Source: Trileptium ribeirensis
Taxonomy: Eukaryota; Nematoda; Enoplea; Enoplida; Thoracostomopsidae
DNA length: 64,000 nucleotides
NCBI GenBank assembly: GCA_030248225.1
Contig: JASANE010018619.1
Location: 26,824 to 90,823, forward strand
Direction: 5' to 3'
Each line of letters starts with the position of its first letter. Position 1 is the stretch's first letter. The notes under the pieces were generated by a model. It had not been told where the DNA came from. It was given only the letters and a program-made list of their open reading frames with translations, and did not search any database. The translations under genes and the position numbers were made by a program. This document shows, one piece after another, positions 1-11,985 of this stretch.

Positions 1-839
1 AAAACTCGTAAACCATAAGTGTAGTTCTTTTACACAGCCATGATAATAAATACGGAAAACAAGGTCTACAGTGTAAATCTTTACGCTTCCTAGCCGAAGG
101 CAATCACTTCCGCCGCCGTATTCAGGAACAACCAAATCTCAATCAAAACAACACTACACTGAAACTGAAGATTAATGAAAGCTAACTGTACGTTAGCTAA
201 TTGCATCTTCTGATACAATTTATGCAAATTAGGTAAAAGAATGGAAAACAAAAGACAACGAAAAACAGGGACGCAAAAGGAAGGGATGGGTATAATAAAC
301 AAATTGGTGAAAAGCCCCGGGTTTTTAGGAAATTTTTGGGTTTTGTGGCGGGTTTGGACCCAGATTCCCCTTGTAGCCTAGCGGACCCCGACATTAGGGA
401 AACACCTACTGTTATATTTTTGGATCTTTAGTGGGGTACGGGTTGGAGCGGGATTTTCTATTACGACAGCTATCGGTTATTAAATAGAGACGGGACGTCA
501 CCTGAAGATTCTGTGGCCAGTAGTATGCCGGTCGGACGTTTAAAATGGCGCGCGTCCTTCTTTACGTGATCAGTACTCGTGCAGTATATTTCGCGTTGCT
601 CGATCACTCCGGTTTAAATACTTGGATATCAAACACGTGGCAATTAATGTTTATTACAAAACCGGATAAAACAATTAAAGTAACTAGAGTTCATCCGTAG
701 GTTACTACACGCCGTACTGTTCTTAGTACCAATAACCTTATCGACCACGCTTTCCAACACACCGGTTACTTTCGCCTACCTCTAGATATTGTCATTACTC
801 GCGCTGACATCTCCGCTATTTCGACCCTACGTCGCTGGG
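1..839. other. Intergenic, no gene seen
   Basis: No open frame here has recognisable domains. A short stretch near 345-400 resembles one near 8880-8925 (shared words around 'gtttggacc', 'tagcctag' and 'ccccgaca'), so part of it is probably an old dispersed repeat. Confidence 0.5.
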
Positions 840-966
840 CTCTCCATTCGTTGAAAATTTTGCCAGGGGGCATGAACCAGGGGGCCCTCCTGGTTCCGAA
901 CCGGGGGGCGCCCGACTTTGTCAGGGGGCATTTTACCAAGAGAAAAACGATAAAAAATCATTTCAG
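840..966 (+). repeat. Dispersed palindrome-rich repeat, left half (split by LINE)
   Basis: This begins with a 'ctctccattcg' terminus followed by a 'gaaaattttgccagggggcat' type segment and an inner palindrome built from 'gaacc' and 'ggttc' blocks. The reverse complement of 44517-44857 has the same left part and then runs on into a right part. In this locus the right part appears only at 5681-5914, so the CR1-like LINE lies between the two halves. No coding capacity; probably a non-autonomous mobile repeat. Confidence 0.6.
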
Positions 967-1032
967 GAACACTGCCAAAATTTTATTCAGGGTGTACTTA
1001 TTTAATTTTTTGCGGTTATAAGTATTGCAAAA

Positions 1033-1888
1033 TTGGATACAATGGTTGGAACTCGTACTAGCTCCATTCCGGACAATGATGTATCCTGTGTGGACTGTCA
1101 CTTAAACATTACGGGTATCGATACGAACCTTTCTTGTGCCAAATGCCAGGCTGCTAGCCACAGAACATGTGCCAAGGTTAGTCATCAAGCAGTCTCCGAT
1201 CTAACTAAGCCAGGATCGTCTCTGCGCTGGTCCTGTCAGAAGTGTAACCCCAGCATTGATGAAGATATCTCTAGCCTAAAATCGCTGGAACAACGGTTTA
1301 CAGCTTTTGAAGAGAGTCAAAAGAAACTGGAGCGTTTGGTTTCAGCTCTTATTGCAAAAATCTCGGAAAAGGACGACACCCCCACCGCTAAGCCTGGCTT
1401 AGATAGCGGAGGTTATACAAGTAACAACGTTTGTACTATTGATATGATCTGCCGTGAAATGGATGAGCGTCAGCAGCGCATATATATATAACGTAATTAT
1501 TTCAAACGTTACAGAATGCCAGAGTTCTGTTGTTAACGAAAGGGTAGAGCGTGATAGTGTCGCTGTTTCGGAAATACTAGATGCTATAGGTGTTGCTATA
1601 GAACCAGAAGAAATCAAAAGTATTTTCCGAGTGGGTAAACCACGCGCCAAACCACGCCTGATAAAAGTTGTCTTTACTAATGCCACGTTGCAGCAATCTG
1701 CGGTACGAAATGCTAAGAAGTTACGTAATCTTGATGCTTTTTCACCATACCCTAAGTGCTATGTAAATCCGGACCGCACTAAACTAGAATCACAGTATCA
1801 CAAACGGATCCGGGAACGGTCAAAAACGGCAACGCTCCCCAATAGCAGACGACCAATTAGTCTTGACACGTTCACAAGTAATTGCTAA
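1033..1888 (+). pseudogene. LINE ORF1 remnant, PHD-like zinc finger protein
   Basis: Two overlapping frames together make one ORF1. The first (1033-1491) has a Cys-rich finger of PHD type near its N-terminus (CVDCH, CAKCQ, HRTCA, WSCQKC) followed by a helical, probably coiled-coil segment. The second (1454-1888) continues with a basic region around 'KPRLIKVVF', as in the nucleic-acid-binding half of CR1/L2 ORF1 proteins. The frame change lies at the short TA repeat near 1482-1490, which probably changed length. ORF1 proteins bind the element RNA and chaperone retrotransposition; this copy cannot make a complete one. Confidence 0.65.
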
Positions 1889-2764
1889 TAACTCTTGTTT
1901 AATTTCGAGTAATAGTTTTGTTGTTAATAACGTATTTTGTAATATCTTTAATTGTGTTCTGCTTAATTGTCGTAGCGTATTAAACAAACTTGATGAGCTA
2001 GAACTGTTCCTTGCAATGTATGACTTTGATGTTGTATTTATAACGGAATCGTGGTGTGCAGCTGAAATCTCCGATAATGAAATTTCATTTAACAATTTTA
2101 AATGTTATCGTAAAGACCGAATAGCCAGAAGGGGTGGGGGAACCCTCCTATACGTGCGGGAAACTCTACCGTCGCGTCCAGTTGAGCCCTCTAGTTCTTT
2201 CAAAGTCGTATATTGCGTCTGCTGCGAAATCAACGTCGGTTCGAAATGGATATTCCTTGCCTCAGTCTATCGTCCACCAAACACACCAAATACTGACGAT
2301 ATACAGATAGGAGAGTTTTTCACCGAATTATCAAGTAATGACACGTACTGGCTAAAACTCATTGCTGGAGACTTCAATCTACCTAGTGTCGACTGGGTTA
2401 ACTTACTGTGGCATCCATCAATTGATGAGCCGGTTGACGCAATAGTCTCCTCTAATTTCGTGCAACATGTTACAATTCCAGCGCGACAAAACAACATACT
2501 GGACCTAGTGTTCTCTTCTGATCCCGATTGCGTAGCTGATGTAACTACTATCGCCCCCACTAAAAATGCTGACCACTTAGGCGTTTGCTTTACGTTCAAC
2601 ATTGGTTTTTCTTCAGTGACAGCACATAGAAGTCCTGCACTTCCGCGTAGGCTATGGCACAAGACAAATTGGCCTAGGGTTGCACTGCTCTAGCCGATAC
2701 AGACTGGTCTTACATTTTAGACATGAAAGACACCAATGTAGTATGGTCTGCTATACATCAGTTT
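1863..2764 (+). pseudogene. LINE ORF2 endonuclease domain, interrupted
   Basis: The frame 1863-2693 carries the motifs of the exonuclease-endonuclease-phosphatase fold used by CR1-like LINEs to nick target DNA: an early Asn/Arg motif (LLNCRSVLNK), the 'ITESW' motif, the 'LIAGDFNLP' motif and a final 'ADHLGV' with the catalytic Asp-His. The reading frame is lost near 2693 and the region is cut at 2764 by the hAT-type insertion. The reverse-transcriptase half of the same ORF resumes after 3924. Confidence 0.75.
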
Positions 2765-3916
2765 CAGGGAATAACCGGAACCGAAATTTACCGGAACCGG
2801 AACCAGCAACCGGAACCGTCCATTTAAACCGGATCCGGAACCGGAACCTGGTCTTAGAAATTTATATATAGTAAAACAGATGACGGTAGAAATGAAGGTA
2901 TAGTGGATTTAAAATGCATTAAAAATAAGTTTTACATTAAACTTAATGTATTGCGATGGTATTATTGCCTTTCTGAAACTTTACACTGAGGAAGCTAACA
3001 ATATTTATTTATCGATCAAATATGTCGGTTTTTGGACTATACACCATTGCGTATACTGCGTCAAATCGATTGTGCTTACAAAGCTTGGAGCGTAGAATAC
3101 ACACTTTCGCTCTGTCTCCAGTCGTCTCCATTTACTACACATACGTTTGTTGCATGTTCTTCTGTAGGAAACTTAAAATTATTGGTTTATATGATTCTAA
3201 GATAAAATAGATAGAAGGTAATTTTCTGATCAGTGGTCAGAGACACTATTTAGGCTAGCGTTGGACAAACAGTGCCCGTCAGTTATTTTATAATGATGAT
3301 AACTTTCTAATCAGAATGCTATAAATGAGACACACTGTGATACTGCTCGCACAGTTTCAATAAATACAGTTCATTGCCAAGAAAGCAGTTTCTAGCTGCG
3401 TTGCAGATAACGTTAGTTTACTTCAAGTTAAACTGATTTACCAAGTTTACAAGCGCACTGGCGGGTGGCTGAATTTATGTTAGCCAAGCATACCCTAAGT
3501 ACTTCTGCGTAAGCCATGCGTACTCTGTTACCGAGTTGGACCGGTTTAATACAAACGTATCCCACAGACTTCTGGATGTGTAAAATAGCTGCTACAAGCA
3601 TCGACCTGGCTTTGATTTAACAAACTCCTGCAGGTTATTATGAAAAATTCCTGCTCAAATTATGTGCCCTACTTACGTTTTACACGGCAAATTGGTTAGT
3701 TAATCTTTTCTTTTGCTTGGTTGTATTGGAGCTTGATCATTGTATAATATATATTACATATGTTTGGATTGCAGGATAAAGCAAAAAACGTGGAAAATTT
3801 CAAACAAAATTTTTAAACCGGAATTCCGGTTCCGGTATGGTTTTTGCCCTTTGCCGGAACCGCAACCGGAACACGATTTTCGCCGGAAGCGGAACCGGAA
3901 TTCCGGTTACTCCCTG
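2765..3916. mobile_element. hAT-type non-autonomous DNA transposon (1152 bp)
   Basis: The element starts 'cagggaataaccgg' and ends 'ccggttactccctg', imperfect terminal inverted repeats with the CAGGG/CCCTG ends common in hAT elements. It is flanked by a perfect 8-bp direct duplication 'atcagttt' (2757-2764 and 3917-3924), the target-site length of hAT transposases. Sub-terminal zones are full of short 'ccggaacc' words in both orientations, likely transposase-binding sites. There is no transposase ORF, so it must have moved in trans. It interrupts ORF2 of the CR1-like LINE. Confidence 0.85.
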
Positions 3917-3924
3917 ATCAGTTT

Positions 3925-5525
3925 ATAACATCTATTATAACCAACTATGTTCCTACCTGTTCTAAACATATATATGTGTAAGAAACCAATTTGGCCTGAC
4001 AATAAAGCGTGGCAGTCTCTACGGCGTAAACCCAACACTTATAGGTATTATAAGAGAGTAGGAACGGCTAGCGCTTACAGTTCCTTCCTCGAGGCGTCAC
4101 TAGCTTCCGCTGATTGTGTTCGTACAGCCATCATCAAGCATGAACGTAAACTGGCAGATAACATCGATGGAGACAGGAAGCCCTTCTATGCCTACGCCAT
4201 GCGTAAACACAAATGTAGGCCCAAAATCGATCCGTTTACTCGAGCAAATGGATCGTCGACTTGCAGTGATTTAGATAATGCGATCTACCTAAATAACTTC
4301 TTTCGTACTGTGTTCAACACGCAATGTTTTGACCCACCTGTCCAGCGAGCTCGTACCACTTGCACTCTGTCTGAGATTGTCTCAATTGATAACTTATTTA
4401 GACTTTGCAGCGGCGATATTAGACTCTGGGGACGCGCTTGACGTTATATATATTGACTTTAGGAAAGCGTTTGATTCCGTGAATCACGCTGCTCTCCTTC
4501 ATAAATTTGGTGAGTATGGAATTACTAGAAGGTTACACGACTGGCTGGCATCCTTTCTCCGTAACAGAAAACAAAGAGTTATAATAAATGGATCGTCATC
4601 TGGTTACGTTGCTGTTGGTAGTGGTGTCCCCCAGGGATCTGTATTGGGACCATTACTCTTTCTAATATTCATTGACGATATAGATGAGTATGCAGCATCT
4701 CTTTTCAAATTTGCCGATGACATCAGGATGGCCAGACGCATACCTCACTCTTCACTACAGTTTCTATCACTGAATGATTTACAAGCTGACCTAGAAGGTC
4801 TTGCCACATGGTCGGAAATATGGTTGCTTGACTTCAAATATAAATAAGTGTTCGGTCATGCACTGTGGACGCAAAAACCCATGCGCTGCTTATGCTTTTG
4901 GAAATAATATATTGATTCCTACGCTTGAAGAAACTGATCTGGGGGTAACGATGACCCTGACTTCACATTCTCTCATCACTGTGTTTGCATTTGTGCCAGG
5001 GCACGTCGTATCATTGGTATGCTGAGCAGAACGATTCGATTCTGGGACAAGCGTAAATAACTACCCTTATATAAAGCTCTCATTCGTCCGATAGTAGAGT
5101 ACGCCAGTGTCATATGCTGCCCTTTCTACGTTCGTGATATTGACTTGATTGAATCTGTGCAGAGCCATGCAACTAAATTAATTCCTGAGCTCCGTCATCT
5201 GACATATGACGACCGAGTCTGCTACTTGGGTATACAAACGCTACAAACACGACTGCGAAGCGATCTTATAACTCTTTATAAAATTATTCATCATCAAATC
5301 CATATTGATATCAGCAGAATCTTCACTGATGGCTTTGAGCGTACATGTGGGCATCCTTATAAGCTACAGATACGGTCAACTCCAAAGCACGATATCTGCA
5401 AAAACTATTTTCCGCATAGGGTGGTAAGAACCTGGAAAGCGCTGCCGCTAAAAGTGGTCACCGCCCCCAATGTCCAATCTTTTAAACGTCAGCTGCACTC
5501 CACAGCAACTATCCCTCGGTTTTAA
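3925..5525 (+). pseudogene. LINE ORF2 reverse transcriptase remnant
   Basis: After the hAT insertion the LINE continues with the linker between endonuclease and RT (3947-4330), then jumps into the RT palm: 'YIDFRKAFDSVNH', 'SGVPQGSVLGPLLF' and the active-site 'FADD' (4430-4847). The C-terminal part (5145-5525) has the CR1 tail with 'SHATKLIP', 'YLGIQTLQ' and 'WKALP'. A deletion joins the linker directly to the palm near 4400, so fingers motifs are missing, and further frameshifts occur near 4847 and 5030. No complete polymerase can be made. Confidence 0.8.
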
Positions 5526-5680
5526 TATTTGTAATTGTCTTATTTTCTTTCACAACAACCGCAATTGAAACGACTCCACAAGACTCATTCCTATGAGGCT
5601 CTCGTGTCCATGGACTTGTATTGTCAACAAGCCGAACTGAGTCTTTCTAACCTGTCGCATGGACGCATTCAGGTACGCAA

Positions 5681-5914
5681 AATGCTTTTGTTGGAGATAA
5701 AAAGCTATTTTGATGCAAATTTTGATAAAATTCGAGAAATTATTGGCTTCAGAACAGAATTTCAATACAAATTTTGATCAAAAAATAAATTTTCCAAGAG
5801 GCGATGAACCGGGGGAGCCCAAAATTATGCCAGGTGGCATGAACCGGGGGCATCTGTTTCGAACCAGGTGGCACCGAAAAATGCCAGGGCACACCCACCC
5901 ACAATTTGGAGCCC
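5681..5914 (+). repeat. Dispersed palindrome-rich repeat, right half
   Basis: It matches the right part of the reverse complement of 44517-44857: 'gcttttgttggagataaa', a 'cagaacagaatttcaatacaa' stretch, then repeated 'gaaccgggggagccc' and 'atgccaggtggcatgaacc' words and a 'caatttggag' end. It is the continuation of the half at 840-966, displaced by the LINE. Confidence 0.6.
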
Positions 5915-6039
5915 AAGGTCTTGTTAGTTCAGGTTAGATTATGTGCCAATGCTCACCGGTAATGCTCACCGAACTGATCCTCCGAGGCCTAGTTGTCAAT
6001 TGAGAATTTGAGTTTCCAGGATCAGATCATAGCAGCCTC

Positions 6040-7090
6040 GTTTATGGCGGCTGTTATCGTACATGACTGAAAGAAAAAGAAAGAGGCAGCAGACCCAGGT
6101 TTCAAGCAACTAGGGACCCGGAGTCATGGAGTCGAGATTTAAAACCCTTTGTTGAGGGTGAAGCTACCACGTATTCGGGTAAATTATTCCAATACGGCAC
6201 CGTTCGGACGGCAAATTGATGAGAACGGTAGTTGTGCCTGGAAACCACCGATACACGCAAACTGAGAAAATGTTGACGTAACCCTGCATCTGGGGCGAGA
6301 GAAAACATGTTTGACCAGTCGGAATCAATCAAGCCGTGCATCATGTTATGAAGAAGGATTAAACCAGCTCGTCTGCGTCGAACAGCCAGCGATTGAATAC
6401 CAAGATATTCGAGCCGTGCATGATAAGGTTTGTCACGCAGTTGATAAAGAAATCGGGTGGCACGTCTTTGAACAGACTCTATGCGCTCAATGTCACGTCG
6501 ATAGCTAGGGCTCCATGCAGGGCTGGCATACTCAACAATCGGACGCACCAACGCAAAATATAGGCTAAGAAAAACATCGGCGTTCCAATATCGTAAAGTA
6601 GCTAACATCTTATGAGCAACTTTGCTAATCTTTGCGCACTGATGGCTAACACTTAAATTGCTGCAAACAATGACACCTAGGTCATTACAGTAGTCAACGG
6701 TCGGAATAGCTTGGCCGCGCAATTCATAATGCAGCTGTGGATTTCTGTTGCCAAAATGCATACAAGCAAATTTATGGACGTTGAAATCAAATAACCAGTT
6801 TTCTGCGTACTGTGTTAAGCCAATCAGATCATTTGACATGTCCTCGACATCAATAGAGGGGTGTTGTCTATGGATTCTACGAATAAGTTTGGTATCGTCG
6901 GCAAATTTAAGGACCTTACTTGATACATTTTCGTCAAGATCATTAATATAATAAAGAAATAGTATTGGAGCGATGACGGTACCCTGAGGGACCCCAGATG
7001 ACACTAAACAATGCGATGATTTACACCCATTTACTGAGACACATTGGTCTCTACCAGTTAAAAAAATGTAGTAAGCCTCTTGTGAGGTTT
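6040..7090 (-). pseudogene. CR1-like LINE, 5'-truncated, RT C-terminal half
   Basis: The open frame (6102-7004, extending in frame upstream to about 7085) gives about 330 residues of a CR1/jockey-type RT: 'SGVPQGTVIAPILF', the active-site 'KFADDTKL', the 'LGVIVCSNL' motif, 'RPIVEYASPAWSP', 'IESVQRRATRF' and a C-terminal 'RTVPYWNNLP'. It is a different family from the LINE at 967-5680. The reading frame is intact over its length, so it is younger, but endonuclease and RT fingers are missing, as expected of 5' truncation during target-primed reverse transcription. Confidence 0.85.
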
Positions 7091-7252
7091 ATACGACCGC
7101 CCCGGAATGGCTGACGACGCACGTTTATCTGAGTATCTGAACCTAGGACCTAGATTTACGCAAATACGGTCGATCCTTATTTATGGGCTAAGTTTTGAGC
7201 AAGCACCGGTTACTTTTAAGTTAGCTGTTACTTTAATAAAGTTCTTATGAGT

Positions 7253-8032
7253 GAGGGATGTACCGGGGCTTAGCCCCAGCCCGGGCCCCGGTAGAGGTAT
7301 AATTTAGGTTCCGGGGCCGGGGCTAGTGTTTCAGAAAAAAATATTTTCGGTACCGAAGTAGTAGAACAGTTAACAAAACAATCTGGAGCTTTAGCTGAAG
7401 ATATAATGCTTGCTAGTAACTAGGACAGTGAAAATTCGAATCACCTTCCTGAAACTGTGAACTTTAGCTCACAACGTACAGTTTGTTAAACTAATAAACT
7501 AAACTGTTAAAAACGATTTGTGTTGAGTTTGATATTTCAACGAGATTATTACGTATACGGGCAAAATTTGGATATGGTTTTTCTTTTGACAAAAATATTT
7601 CTGATCAGGGATGTTTTATTCCTCGTCATATGGCTGGAACTTCAACTATAATACACAATAAAGTGAAATTCGTCTATCCAGTTCGATTACACATGTATTA
7701 CGTATCTCTTCAACTGCAACAATAGCAGCGTTAAGGGTCAGCGAAATATCCGATCAGTCGAAGCCGAAATTTCACAACCTGTATATAGATATCAAATGTT
7801 TTCGCCTATGAATTCGCCTCACTCTGTGGGGTTCCAGATTCCCAGAGATTTTACTCCGTCCAATCCCCTATCGGCATGTTTGTATAAGTGGTATATATGT
7901 ATGCTCTATATGCGCTGGAAAGTCGAACACAAAGTACTTTTCCCAGCCACGGTCCCGGCCCCGGCAAGCTTAGGCCCGGTCCCGGTAGGCTAGGCCCGGT
8001 CACGGTAGATTTCTTGCCCCGGTACAACACTA
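7253..8032. mobile_element. hAT-like non-autonomous element (780 bp)
   Basis: The ends are inverted: the start has 'agggatgtaccggggc' and the reverse complement of the end has 'tagtgttgtaccggggc', sharing 'tgtaccggggc' exactly. Both sub-terminal zones are rich in 'ccccggcc' words in opposite orientations. The flanking octamers are 'ttatgagt' (7245-7252) and 'ttaaaagt' (8033-8040), 6 of 8 identical, so a decayed 8-bp duplication is plausible. There is no transposase ORF. Confidence 0.5.
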
Positions 8033-8215
8033 TTAAAAGTTCACACAACTGACCCCCGAATGGCTGGCGAACTGCAGGGTTAAGTAATTACCTTAGCCCG
8101 AGCATTAGATGCCGGTTATATTATATTTTGTAGTCGCCCCCGAATTTCTGGCTGGCTTCTTTAAATGAACTGCCTAGTAGCGGTCGACTACAATTCAGTG
8201 GAAGTCTCTTACTCT

Positions 8216-8561
8216 GTACGGACGCCGAATGGCTTCCGCGCACAGGAGATTCCAGGCCCCCGATTGGCTGGCTAAAAATAGTAGTTGGGACCTACTGGTA
8301 GCTCGAGGAGGTAATCGACTCCAACCCCTTACTCAACCGGTCTTCTCAAGAATAACCCCCAGTGTTGAGTCGCATTCGAACATAAAATATGTACGGACCC
8401 CGAATGGCTGCCACGCACAGGAGATTCCAGGCCCCCGATTGGCTGGCTAAAAATAGTAGTTGGGACCTACTGGTAGCTCGAGGAGGTAATCGACTCCAAC
8501 CCCTTACTCAACCGGTCTTCTCAAGAATAACCCCCAGTGTTGAGTCGCATTCGAACATAAG
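8216..8561. repeat. Tandem duplication, 175-bp period
   Basis: The segments starting at 8216 and 8391 are nearly identical over about 170 bp, with only a few substitutions (for example 'gacgccgaatggcttccgcg' against 'gaccccgaatggctgccacg'). The unit contains two copies of a 'ccccgaatggctgg'-like word. Both units keep a short open frame, but it has no recognisable domain. Confidence 0.85.
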
Positions 8562-10169
8562 ATTGCAGCAATTTAACTGGAATTATGACATAACCAACTA
8601 GCTAACTTATTTTTGAATCAAATATTAACTAAAACAATTAAGATCACATGTATAATCAACATTGGCATTAGTTACTAACGACCAAGCATCGTGGCAGAAA
8701 ACTATGACTAACCCAACTAAAACAAAATTTTCTTAGGTATAGGTTAGCTAAGCTTAAAAACAAATGAAAAATATGCAAATTAGTTTGAGTTAAGATTTTA
8801 GGACGTTTAAGAAAAGAAAATTTAAGATAAAAGTTTTAAGTACCGATAAGTAAGTGAGAAAGTTAAAAACTCATTTTTAAGGTTTGGACCACTATAGCCT
8901 AGTAAAACCCCGACACCAACGACAAAACAAACTGGACATTAACGCCGTACAGCTCCGACGTTTCGCGTACCTATGTAATTTCGATAAACAATTTTATGCC
9001 AAAAGTAAAATATATCATGAAAAATAAAATATAAATATTTAACCAATTTTTTTTAATTTAAGGTGGGGTAGCGTAGGTATTTTGTGTAACCCTGGTTATC
9101 AGACAAGCACATTACAGAGGTGCGCTTTTACGGTTTTTATTCTCGTAACAAGATCGTAAACAAAGCCAGTTTCGCATTTTCACAGTGATTTGCCTAGCAC
9201 TGGTGCTCATTCGTTTTGGCCTTTAACCGAACCGCAATATTCGTAGATTTTCTAATTTTGTCACTTTTCTTGGTCAGACCTAAGAAGCTATAGGGCTTAG
9301 TAACCTTCACGAGATGTGTTCTGACCCCTGCCGATTGGTTGCCCACGTGTCTAGTATGTGGTGGGATCACTGTGTTCCCCGGGAAGGTTGACACTGACAC
9401 ATGCTATAATTTTCAACCGATGTTCCATATCATAATTTCACCCGGAAGTTGGCTAACTCATCATAATTGAAGAATGAATTCATACATGGATTCCAACTCG
9501 TTAACGGTAGCCCCAGTATGCCAATAATCGTTGTGTAAGGTTTGGCTTAATCTTTAGTCGACCATGATTCTACTGCTATTAATAATTAAATGTAGTTATT
9601 GTGATCCCTACAGGGTTCTGACAGTCCCCAAGTGTCTAATTTCAGACTCTTTGGTTATTAATTTGCTAATTGCGGATTACAAATTTGAACAATGTATTTT
9701 TCTGCAGTAGATTTTAACCTACATTCTTGCTATCATGTCGATGAGCATTTTTCATTGATGATTTCGTGCATTTCTCTCACGATGCTTCAATCTCTCTATC
9801 ATATTTGGTATTAGTTGTAATCCATACGCGTTAAGATTTGGATCGATTATCCACAGGCCGTAGCGCGGATAGCCCACTAGCCCTGGCAGATAAAACACTT
9901 AGAACATGTAGCAGCGCCAGAGTGAGTAACAACGGAGGCCATGTTTGTTTCTTTAAATTTTATAATTCAACATATATTCCTAAGGACAAGGATATTGCAG
10001 GCTTATGGTACCAACAATAACGAGACAATAAAGACGCGACACAATATCAATAGGTCACTACATAACCCAGTATATCGTTTTCGCGTTATTGTAATGTATC
10101 CTAAGACGTTATACTAGCGTCAGGCTCAAGCAAAGGGTAGCAGAGAACAACCACGATCTCAATGTACAT
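8562..10169. other. Intergenic, AT-rich, no gene seen
   Basis: Only short frames without recognisable domains. The 3' end is the 5' flank of the giant LTR element; the bases just before its first LTR are 'gtacat'. Confidence 0.5.
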
Positions 10170-11673
10170 TGTAACAGCCCAAATGTTATGAAAATGGTAG
10201 GATGCTTGAGAACACAAAAAGTCGTGAAAAAAAGAGGGAATGGACGACCGGATACCGGTGGAGTGTGGCTTCCATCTGAATTGATATAATAATGTAATGC
10301 TGTACTGGTTAATAAAAAATAAATCATTGTATTTCATTTGTATTCTACTCGTAAGGTCACACTCCACCGCCCGAAGGTGCCCGGGGTGATTTTGGCACCG
10401 AAATCGGAAAACAAGTATCAAGATTAGGGGTGTCCGGTCGGTCCTCGTGAAAGTACTGGTTGATGCCATGATATATATATATCGCGTGTAAAATACTTTG
10501 TATAATCTGTATGTATCTTTTATGTACCGGACAGGTGTGCGTTTGGAGTGGCCGGAGTCGACGGATATCACTGGGATTTTTGGGACTATAAAAAACGGTC
10601 ATCCTGAGCCAGGTCCCAGCGCACACGCTGGGGGATTATCGTATTGATAGCTGCTGTGCGATTGGGTTGTTACGCGTCGCGTATATTCGGTATCTATGTA
10701 TATGTTCATTGAATCATGGGATCAGAGGGTATCAGGACGGCTCAAAAAAATTTTTTCTTAGAGCAGGCCGAACAGAATTTTGGCCTCCGAGAACCGAAAT
10801 CGTGGGTGCTTTGGAGCACAAAATTTCTTAGATACTATTTTTGGGGTACAACACAAAAAAACTCAATTTTTGGGTTTACTACTAAACTCATGGGAACGGG
10901 GGTGACTGAACCCTCTTAAGGACACTGCTGGGGTGTCAAATTGCCCCGGCGGGTCTTAAAATTTCGGATCCCCTAAATACTTATGGACCCCCGAACGGGC
11001 GCTTAAGCCTCCAATTTTCCAGGTCCCAAAAAGCATCTAAAATAATCAAAACTCCCCGATTTTCGGAGCCCGGGACACTTATCGGGTCCCACCTTAACCG
11101 TTTAACTGAAAACCGGGGCCGCCCACCCCCGCGGGTCCGCTCAGGATCCCCTGAACTTAGGTGGGACCCCAAAACTTTCATTTTTGGGCGCCTAAATCGG
11201 CCTCTAACAGGCCTCTCGTGGGAGGTACATCAGATTTCAAATTCTCATCAGTAGCCGGCCTGCCAGGGCATGATTCTGGTCCTGCCCCCGGCCGCCTACT
11301 GTTTTTCGTTCTTGAGATATCGGCAAAAATGTGCCGATATCCCTATGAGAAAACGGCGCCCTGAGCACCGTTATATTTGGTTCTCAAAATTTCGCCGCAC
11401 CGACCAGCGGGCGGTTTTGTCTCCTTGGCAGTTATCGGCCACGTTTGTCTTGCTGCTGGCCATCTGTATTATTATGTGCCCGCTAGGGGCTGGCTTAGCA
11501 TACATAGCAGGGCGGCAATAATATATATACATTGCAGCTACGTTGATGTTTTTCTCGCTTGATGTTGTTGTTATATTAGTATTGCTTCAAATATGTTATT
11601 GTTATGGTTATAATCTCAATAGTTTGAAATTTTTGGGTAGACGGCGAGAAAAAGGGCAGGGGGCCACTGTCAG

Positions 11674-11680
11674 TATAAAA
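11674..11680 (+). promoter_or_regulatory. TATA box in 5' LTR
   Basis: TATAAAA in the middle of the LTR, identical in the 3' LTR at 32708-32714. A start site roughly 30 bases downstream is inferred. A TCAGT initiator-like word is at 11716-11720, slightly farther than the usual spacing. Confidence 0.65.
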
Positions 11681-11819
11681 GCAGATGGCCCGTTTTAAAT
11701 ACGGGACCAGTCGAGTCAGTAGGGCTCGTAGAGCGGTCGGGTTTTGGCGGTTGTCGCCAGCGCTGTGTTTGTTGCTTTCGGTTTTTTCCTTTTTCTTTTC
11801 GTTTTTATGCCCTGGGGGG

Positions 11820-11985
11820 GAAGTCTCTTCACACTGCGGACGCGTGTGAAAGACCCGCCCCGTTTTCCAACTAGTTGCAATTTCTCGTTCGAGCATAGTA
11901 CCAGGGACAGCCCTTGCGGGTGCTGTGGCGTCCAACGGATGCCTCGCGCTCCCGTAAGTGCTGCGCCCGCGCTGGGGGAAGAAGG
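11820..11985 (+). repeat. LTR structured module, copy 1
   Basis: This module is present twice in the 5' LTR (again at about 12245-12410) and once in the 3' LTR. Shared blocks are 'gcggacgcgtg', 'cagcccttg.gggtg' and 'ggcgtcca.cggatgcc'. The last is a 7-bp stem with a 3-base loop (11927-11943). The copies have diverged but the stem is kept. It lies downstream of the TATA box, so it is probably transcribed as part of the R/U5 leader RNA. Confidence 0.6.

Larger units (their letters stand above)
967..5680 (+). mobile_element. CR1-like non-LTR retrotransposon, degenerate
   Basis: The element reads 5' to 3' as an ORF1 with a PHD-like zinc finger, an ORF2 with an apurinic-type endonuclease, and a reverse transcriptase with a CR1-type C-terminus. 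It is dead: ORF1 is frame-shifted near a TA-dinucleotide run at about 1480-1490, ORF2 is interrupted by a hAT-type element at 2765-3916, part of the RT upstream of the AFDSVNH motif is missing, and there are frameshifts near 4847 and 5030. It sits between the two halves of an older dispersed repeat, so it inserted later than that repeat. The exact ends and target duplication could not be fixed. Confidence 0.8.
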
